From NCBI RefSeq assembly GCF_910592395.1, contig NC_088309.1, positions 20,214,599 through 20,278,598 on the forward strand: 64,000 bases of DNA, written 5' to 3'. Positions 28,501 to 37,500 of the stretch are shown piece by piece. Position numbers and translations under genes: made by a program. The DNA comes from Lineus longissimus. Lineage: Eukaryota > Nemertea > Pilidiophora > Heteronemertea > Lineidae. Each line of letters begins with the position of its first letter. Position 1 is the first letter of the stretch. A model generated the notes under the pieces. The model ran no database searches and was not told where the DNA came from. It saw nothing but the letters and a program-made list of their open reading frames with translations.

Positions 28501-31500
28501 GAGATGGAGGATGTGACCCCATGTTAAATTTGCATGCCGTAAAAGATGTTTTTATTGAACATAAACAAAAGAAATTTAAATGTCAAAAGAGTTTGCCTCG
28601 ATCAGTTGCTATTTACCTTGACGACAACCTTTAATTGCAATCAAAATTTCTGTTTCGTATGTTTGATTAAAACATCTTTGAACTGCATGCATAATTTATC
28701 TTAATCAGGGTATATTTTCTGTCTCCCCACAGAACTACATTAATGGGATTAACCGGTCTTGCTGCCAGACTGAATATTTCACACATTGCTGTTTGCACCC
28801 AACAACTAGGCCAAAAGCACTCACTATAACCAGAGCTTATAGGCATCTTAACAAAATAATTTTACGTCTAAAGTTATTGATTTAATTACAAAAAATGCCC
28901 CTTTTTACGGCTAGCCACTTACATAAACTCTGTCCCGCTTATTGAAATCCTGGCTGAACCTCTCTCTTCTACTTCATGGTACTTGCGTATAACAGACTAT
29001 TTCAATCTAATAAAAGCATCATCATGCTGCTTTTGATGAAGAAAATATATCACTATAATTTTAGCCCATGATCAGCCAGGAGTAATGTACTTTTCGACAT
29101 TTTATGCTCTGAATCCAAATACCCATGATGGATGCGTCTGTCTGCTCCTAATTATGTCAAAATTCTTCCTGCCACTGGAGCAAAATGGGGAAAAATGCTA
29201 CCAGACTTGAAATCTTCCGATCAATAATTCTGTCTGCCGATGTAGGTGAGCTAGCTACTCCACAAGCGGAACAGCCAGCCAAATATCCCGCCCAGGGCAT
29301 TTTATTGGACATAGGAAGCAACATGTAGTCTGTCAGCGACATGTGCATTAGGGCAAGCAGAAAGAGATTTGTTTCTTGTTGCAACACTACAAAATGACTG
29401 CACCGCATGCACACCAAAAGCTCTTAAATTTCTCCTGTGAGAACCAAAAGAGGATTCGAAGAACATACTGATATAGTGATATCCTTTTGTACCATCAAGC
29501 TGACTCAACAAATTACGCTGTCTTTTAAACACATGTCTACCTTTTGGTAACCCGACTTGATCAAAATAAACAACTTGTAGGCCCAATACCCTTTTAGTAT
29601 TAACAACAAGATGATCAAAATAAACTTCTTCTCTGCTCAATACTCTTTGGTAGGAAGAAGAAGACCCAAAATAAACATCTACAGTAGAACATCTCTATTA
29701 AGGACACCCTCAGGACTGACAGTTACTGTCCTTAATAGAGAGGTGTCCAGATAAGAGAGGTCAAATAGAATATAACATACAATCATGTATCACTTTGGGA
29801 CCAAAACTAGTGTACTTGATTTGAGATGGTGTCCTTGATATAGAAGTGTCCACTAAGAGAGGTTCCACTGTAGTTCGCTCAACACCCTTTGGCTCAATAA
29901 GATGACTGAAGTAAGCATCTTCTTCACTGAATGTTCTGATGAAGGAACAAGATGACCCAAATAAATATCTTGTTTATTAATTGATCCATACCCTTTGGTA
30001 GGTGATCCAAATAAACATAGATCTTCGTAGGAAGCAAAATAGCAAATTAAGCACACTTCTATAGTTCACATCCATGATTCAGTCTTGTTTGTAGATATTT
30101 CTTTATACACACTGCTAACCTCCTGCCAGAAAAGGGCTTCATTCCAGCTAGAGATGACTGCCATAATCAATAAATTCTAACATGTTTCCACCAGACACCC
30201 GACTGGACCATACTCGCTAGAGAGGGATCTTAGATCAGAGCACCCATTTTGAATCGGGGAACTGGTATTGATCTGAAGGTATTGGTTATCTCACCAAACA
30301 CTGGAAGGGTGGAGCAAAAATGTAGGCCGCAGCTTAGGCACCTTGCCAAAGTTCGGGGGAGGGGGTGAAATGACAGCGCCACCTGGGTGTGCTTTGGTGG
30401 TGCTCATCTGCTGACTCATTGAAATCACTAAATACTACTTAGTGGAAATCTAAATTTCAATGAAGGAAATAAGGTATTTTGTACAATACGACAGCAATAT
30501 AAACATGCATCAAAATCAAAGTGCGAAATCAAGAACACAAAACACTCATAGAATAAACCACAATCATCAATCGAGCCTACAGCATATTTACAATTCTTTG
30601 ATACATGTAATCACGATCAAGTATTTTTCAATCGCTAGACGATGTCATGAAAGTTGCTTGGTATGAAATGACAACACACTGATTTGATATGAAATGACAA
30701 TAATTTGATGCTATGATGATAATGAAGAGAGACGGCAGAAAAAGCAGCCGAAAAGTTATAAGGACACAAACAGTTCATTAGTTGTTGCCATCTCTCATCA
30801 GTTTCAAATTTCAAGGAGTCTGCAGTCGTTTAAATTTGTCGAGTCCTTCACCAGACGACTTCTACCCAGAATCCCAAGTTTTGTGGTCCTACTCCGTTAA
30901 CTTGAAGATTTCCTCAGATTTTGATAAGTTGCAAAAAAATCAACTGGCAGTAATTTTGTCTTCCAGGCCAATATGATGATCGTTGATAGTATGCACCTAG
31001 TCCACAGTACCGTATTTCAATAACAGTGACTAAGGACCAAGCACACGAAATTTCACACATGGATGTTCTATGAATGTCTTGGGATGCTGATGCTGCTGCA
31101 AATGAAAGTTTTTTAAGAACAAACATACTGACTGTACAATGTCCACATCTTGCTTAAAACCTCACAGACGCAACGTCAAATTCAAATACTGACAAAACAT
31201 ACCAAAATGATGTTATCCTTCCTAACTTTTTTCAGTTACAATGATACATGTATTTGAATGACACTGGCTTGATGGTTCCAACATTGTGACTTCAAATGTC
31301 TAGGCCTAACTACGGCTACTAATTAGCAAGACATTCTTATCCTACTTAGCTTCATGTCAAAACCACACACAAGAACATAGGCCTAAAATTACCCTCCCCC
31401 CCCCCCCCCCCAAATTACTCAAGGTTAAATCTGCATGGCGCCCCATTACTGCAGGACGAAAAACCTTTAGATTAAAACATTCAAGTGGCACTCTTCTGTA

Positions 31501-34500
31501 CCATTACCAACAACTCCCCAACCCTAAACAAGTATCTGGAGTGTCCCCTGTGCTGTCGTTGTTTTTCCACAACATCTTCTGCCCTTCACTTGGCAGCTAC
31601 CAAATCAAGAAAACCGGTATGCTACCAGTGAAAAGCACCAGACATAGGGGACAGTAGCATGCACTCACCACCAGACCTACAATGGAGCAGACACATGCGG
31701 AATAGAAACTAGGGAATACCACCACCCAAACTTGGCTCCAAAGAGAAATTGATGCCCAAGCAATCACTCCAATCACCCCCCTGGAATCGTCTACTCCAAT
31801 TTAAAAAGTAAAACCGTTGGATTTCGACATGTTTTATTGGCAATGTTTAAGCCATTGTTTTAGAAAAGGTGTCAGCTTCTATGACTCCAAAATCTTACCT
31901 ACTTCTTAACTCTGTAACTGCAGTTGAAGAATGTATGCCAACAGTCTGCCCTTCACTGGCAGCTACCTGTTGAGAAACGGTAGAGCACCAGCGACAAGAG
32001 CAGATCGTCAACATCGATTTATATCATTCATAATCAAGCAGGCAGTTTGTATGCCCCCTGACTTCACAGTCTGACTTGGATGAAATTCTTCGACAAATGC
32101 TGCATGCAACTGCACTGCAAGAGTGCATGGAACTGAAATGTAATATGACAATGCATGCAGTTGTTTCTTTCATGATTCGGTTGAAACTTAATATACTTTC
32201 GAGAAGTGTTTTCAATTACATGAAAACTGTACATCAACACATGCATGCAAATTAACAAGCTTGTTACCTTGTGCCAAGGCCAACATACATGTACACATCA
32301 GGCAGGCCTATGAGGGGAATTACATGCCTAGACAGAGCCCAAAGTTTCACGTCATTCTAATCTTGCAAAATACTCCTTTATGAAAGAAACGTCCATCCTT
32401 CACACCAAGTTTCATTTGATCATCAGAAGTCCCCGTTTTCAACTACATGTACTCCATCCATTATCAGCAGACCCTGTCGAACATATTGCATGCTGGTGAG
32501 GCAAATCGACTCCTTCTCTCTTTCGAGCAATGTTGATGGAGATCTAGCATAACAGCTCTTCACCAGGCAGCTTTGTTTACAAGTAAAGGCTACCAAATGA
32601 AGAACCGTTAAAACAGACCAAGTTTATCATATATGCAGTAGTCCTTGAAGATAATCTTCCATACAAATAGTAGAGGACCTGTGGTGCAGACACTACTGAA
32701 TGGTTGTGGTCAATCACGCAATGCATTTCACCTGGGGTTGCCGAGGCTGGTCCACGCAGAGAATAAGACTGTTTCCAGTTTTCACGTTGCATTACGGTAG
32801 AGTCCTCAGTGTCGATGACAAAATACTTGCTTTCCAATGTGGAATATGTATAGCTTTGTCCCGTAACTCGGGCAGTTGCATTGTCATCCAAAAGTCACGA
32901 GCAACAGGAATGTTGGGGAGGAAGTTTTTATGCTTATTTACAACAGGACAAAGTGAGGTAATCAAGAAATGCTAGAAAGAAAAGTAAATGCCCGAGTCTG
33001 TTTCTGCAAATTACACTACAGGTACCCCATGTTATCATGATTATGGCAGAATACAGGTGGGTGGTAGAACGTATTAACATGAAAGTATGCAAAACCTGCC
33101 GGATATTGCAAACTTGAAGCAGCTGTAGCCTGCCAGACTGATTGAAGTACCTGTTCCCAGTGTTAACACTTTAGGGTCACAACAACAACCCTGAGAAAGT
33201 GCATCAGAAAGAGAAAATTGGTCAAACATTTTGTGCTGAATCAATCAAGCCTGCATGTCATAATATATTGATGAAAATAATCTCCTTGCTCCTGTTGCTA
33301 CAGGGTCATCATACATGTACAATTTACAAATGACGTGGGACACAGTTGAGGAAGAGATTTAAATGATTATGAAAAGAGAAACAATACAACATTTTAATAC
33401 AGTTTTTTTAGCAAGACGAATCACACAAGGCATTTATAAGGGGAGAATTAAGCAAATGTCATAAAGCAAGGAGAAAACTACATAAAAGTAAAACCACACC
33501 TGGATTATACAGATTTCCTAAGTATACATTGTACACAATGCACCTAGAGTTTTTTTTTAACTCAAGGTGCATTTTTCAAGTATAAAAAGTTTTTAAAGTC
33601 TAAAACTACCACAATACCATAACCATATCCCCATACATATGGTATGGTAGGAAAAATCCACAAAAAAAACCTGCTAGTTTTATAAATTATCTGGGAACTG
33701 CTGACTCAGTAACAGTCTAACATATTATGTTGTCAATTTCTCGGAAAGTACTGCATTCCAATCCAATTCATCCAACAAGTCTCACTTGGCTGGCATACCA
33801 AAAATTTTACAGAGGAATTTTTTTTCTCTGATAACAATAAGGTAGAATTTCTGAACATGCAATCTTTAGAATTCGACCAATGATGCAGTCATGCTGCTGT
33901 TGATAGTGAGAACTTCTCTGAATTAGCGACTGTTTTTTAGTAAAATTATACTTTAGAGACATTTCACAACAAAATTTTAGCCCATACGTCCACTTCTCTT
34001 AATAGTTTTTACTCCAGTCAACGCAAGTCGCCACCGACCGCTGCGTCGATAGATCTTGATTAAACTCGGCTTACCTTTGATCTGTCTGAGCGGCTCAAAA
34101 TGAGGGTAGAGATGAAGCGTGGCATTGCCCTGAAAAGAGAACACTTGACTCAGAACACCATGTCTGTCTCATTCAGAATCAGATCAACTACTTGATCACG
34201 ACTGCAAGGTATACATTCAGTGTTAATAAGAAGGGCATATGGCTGCATAAGAAATTGTGCAGCAATTTTAGCAGGTTGCAAAATTCAATCAAACATAATG
34301 ACGGTAAGTTATAACCAATCAATGTCAACTTTTAAAAATCTTACCAATTGCAAAGTTTTTATTTTCTCATTTCAATTTAAAAGATCCAAACACCCTTTGC
34401 AAATTTACAATGTAGCATGTAGCATGCATCCTAATGAGTGATCCTAACAGTGACCATAGGAACACAGTAACTCATGGTGATAGAGAATGTTCCCACAAAA

Positions 34501-37500
34501 TTTAACGAAACTGCAGAGGCGACACAAACAGCAGAATAAAGGCCAGACAGAGAACTGGGCACGAGACTGGGAATGAATGAGTGAAAAATCAATAATCGGT
34601 GCTCTGTTCCAAGGCAGAGGATGTACTTGGTAACCTGGCTACATACCATTAGCAACAGACTGCTGTCTGGCACACTCTACAAGTGGTATATATGAGAGGT
34701 AAGATTGTCTCTATGAGACGTTCACTTTTTTAAACTTCGGAGCTGGATAAGGTGTTTCATTTAAAAGTAGTCCCTAAAAATGGCATCTTGAAGTTGTTCT
34801 ATGTACATGTTATACAGTCACATTAGCAATTACAGGGCCGACCATTTTTACAGTAATTTTTTCCCTTTCCGTGAACAAGGCACTGATCTCTTTCCACGTT
34901 GGCCTACTAGTACTGGGAATGCATGTAAATTATGTGTAATCATACACCTGTAACCAATTTCAATGCACTTGCAGTATTTTTCCCACTTCAGTCCAGAGGC
35001 CCTCAGATGTTCAAGTATGAGCCAAACATCACTGTATGTTTACAAAGCCTAGATATTGCAGTAAAATAAATATGGCAAGGTTCAAATTCCTTTGAATTGA
35101 AGAAGTCCTTGACTGCAGCTTTGTATTTGTAATATATCCCAGGTTATATTTCCTTTCCGATAGTTACCAGTTAAATGAAGTCATGACATCATCTGCACTA
35201 GACATGCAATGGCAACTTACTGTAAGGGTCTCCCTCTTTCGACCACTCGTGACAAAGGTGAACCCCTGGGTTTCAATGGCCACACCTGTTCGCTGTACAT
35301 GTTCCTCTATATACCTAAGTGATAAAAATGTTATAAAAATAATTTAAAGAAAGCACAAAGTTTTAAAAACAGACATCTTCTAAGGGAAAACATTGTTGTA
35401 TCAAAAGAAGACACTGAAAAGAACGGAAAATTAAGTCTGATATGGCAGGGACTTTGTTGCAAAACATCACACCAATTACAATAATGAGTTTTACAATTAA
35501 CAATAAAGACTCGATAGTAAACTGTAAATATCATATGCAACACAAACACGATTTTTTTTAATGGATGGAATGTCCTACAGGTGGGTAAATTCATTCATTC
35601 ACGGAGCTGCAACTAACCAATGCAGGAAAAACCCAGTAAAATTTTGTACAATTCGTGCATTCATGTAGTGCATTGGTATCTACATCAAGCAAAAGAGGGC
35701 ACCGCAAGACAGTCATCGCAGTTTCGACAACCGCTTCATCGGTCCTCGATCGTCGCAAGTAAAGTGTGTTATTGCATTGACGAAAGCTGGAAAATGTTCT
35801 TCCTCAAAAGAAAACCACTGAAAGAAATAGGAAAATTTATGTGCAAAAAACCTGTGCACGTTCACACTTGACTGAATACTCATCCAGACAACAGGGAGAA
35901 GTGTGTGACATCAATAGGCCACGAAAATCATGTCAGGTAAATCACATTTATCACAAGCATCAATTTTTTTCAGGCAAGCAATGAATTTTCTTGTATTTTA
36001 TCACACAGCTTTCATCAAGAGACAGTGCGTCGGGAGAAAAAATGTTCAGTATTTATTCTCCCAGTCAGTTTGACTTGTGCGTTTTTTCAGGAGGTAGTGT
36101 GTGTGGTCATTGATTGACAATTGAATGACAAACGAACTGATTTTAAAATCAATCTATTCTAAATCAATCAATGATCAGACTTACCGCTGACATAGTCATC
36201 CGAACTCATTTCTAAACAACATTGGCCTGATTGTGAACACCGCACTAAATGACCTTCATCACAACATTTTAACCAAAATTATCCAGAATAATCATTCTTT
36301 TATTAGGAAGGATGTGTTGAGGGAAAAAAAGTGGCATGAATATGTCAATCAACCCATCATGATTCTGCCCAGTTCCATTCAATACAATACATGCTGCAAA
36401 AACTCTGCTATTGATACAAAAGAATTGTATGTCTCACATAAAACATGCATAGACTAACTGGGTGAATCATGTAATTTCACAAATTGTAGTCTGGAACTGT
36501 TTCATGCGGTTACAGGAAAATTCGTCCCCGGATAATTCGTCCCCGGAAAATTCGTCCCCGCAAATTCGTCCCCGGATAATTCGTCCCCAAGGAAAATTCG
36601 TCCCCGGAAAATTCATCCCCGAGGATAATTCGTCCCCGAGGATAATTCGTCCCCGGAAAATTTGTCCCCGAGGATAATTCGTCCCTGGAAAGTTCGTCCC
36701 CAAGGATAATTCGTCCCCAGAATATTTTACAAAGTTGAAAGTTTCTGACTTTACTTTCTAAGACTCTTAAGTCTTGTCGAATGGACTGTAGTAATAACTA
36801 CTACTTTCGATTTTTCTCATTCAGTGTAACATCTCGCTTTACTACCATACTAGCTAGTTACCAACCCCACTATTTATATAGGAGGTAGAGTTAGGCAGGC
36901 GAAATATTTTATTGAAGAGTTTAGAGCTTTTCTTTCATTCTGACCAGTAAAAATACTTATTTGAAAAAAAAAAATTATTTCACCTGCCTACCCCTACCTA
37001 CTATGAAAGGAGTGGAGTAGGTAACTAGCTAGTAGGGTAGTATTAAGTGGTAAAGAGAGATATAATGAATGAGAAAAGTCGAAAGTAGTAAGTAGTAGTT
37101 ATTCCTAGAAAGTAATGTCAGAAACTTTCAACTTTTGTTCAATTTTCCAGGGACGAATTATCTTCGAGGACGAATTTCCCAGGGACGAATTATCCTAGGG
37201 GACATATTTTCCGGGAACGAAATTTTCCTCGGGGACGAATTTTCCAGGGACGAATTATCCTCTGGGACGAATTCTCCAGGGACGAATTATCCTCGGGGAC
37301 GAATTATCCGGGGACGAATTTTCCTCGGGGACGAATTTTCTGGGGACGAATTTTCCTAGGGGACGAATTTTCCGGGGACGAGTTTTCCGGGGACGAATTT
37401 TCCGGGGACGAATTTTCCTAGAGCCGTTTCATGCATGGAAACGGGATGTTAGAACATATTTTTCTCCCATTGAATTTGTACTTTGGAGCCTGTCAAGCAG

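Larger units (their letters stand above)
22846..34074 (-). other. Intron 4 of the GTPase gene (11.2 kb)
   Basis: Bounded by donor G|GTAAGC at 34074 and acceptor CTTTCAAG before 22845. It contains a TA-flanked inverted-repeat element at 29682-29870, a run of 18 or so C at about 31395-31412, and a short inverted repeat (ATGCACCTAGAGTT / AACTCAAGGTGCAT) at about 33537-33572. No gene is recognised inside it. Confidence 0.7.

Noticed and set aside
36467-36703. Open frame of 78 codons reading GDEFSGDELS-type repeats (and its partners at 37135-37359, 55475-55810, 55590-55871)
   Set aside because: It only translates the tandem units of the foldback arms; unit period and orientation explain the open frame, with no start context or conservation.
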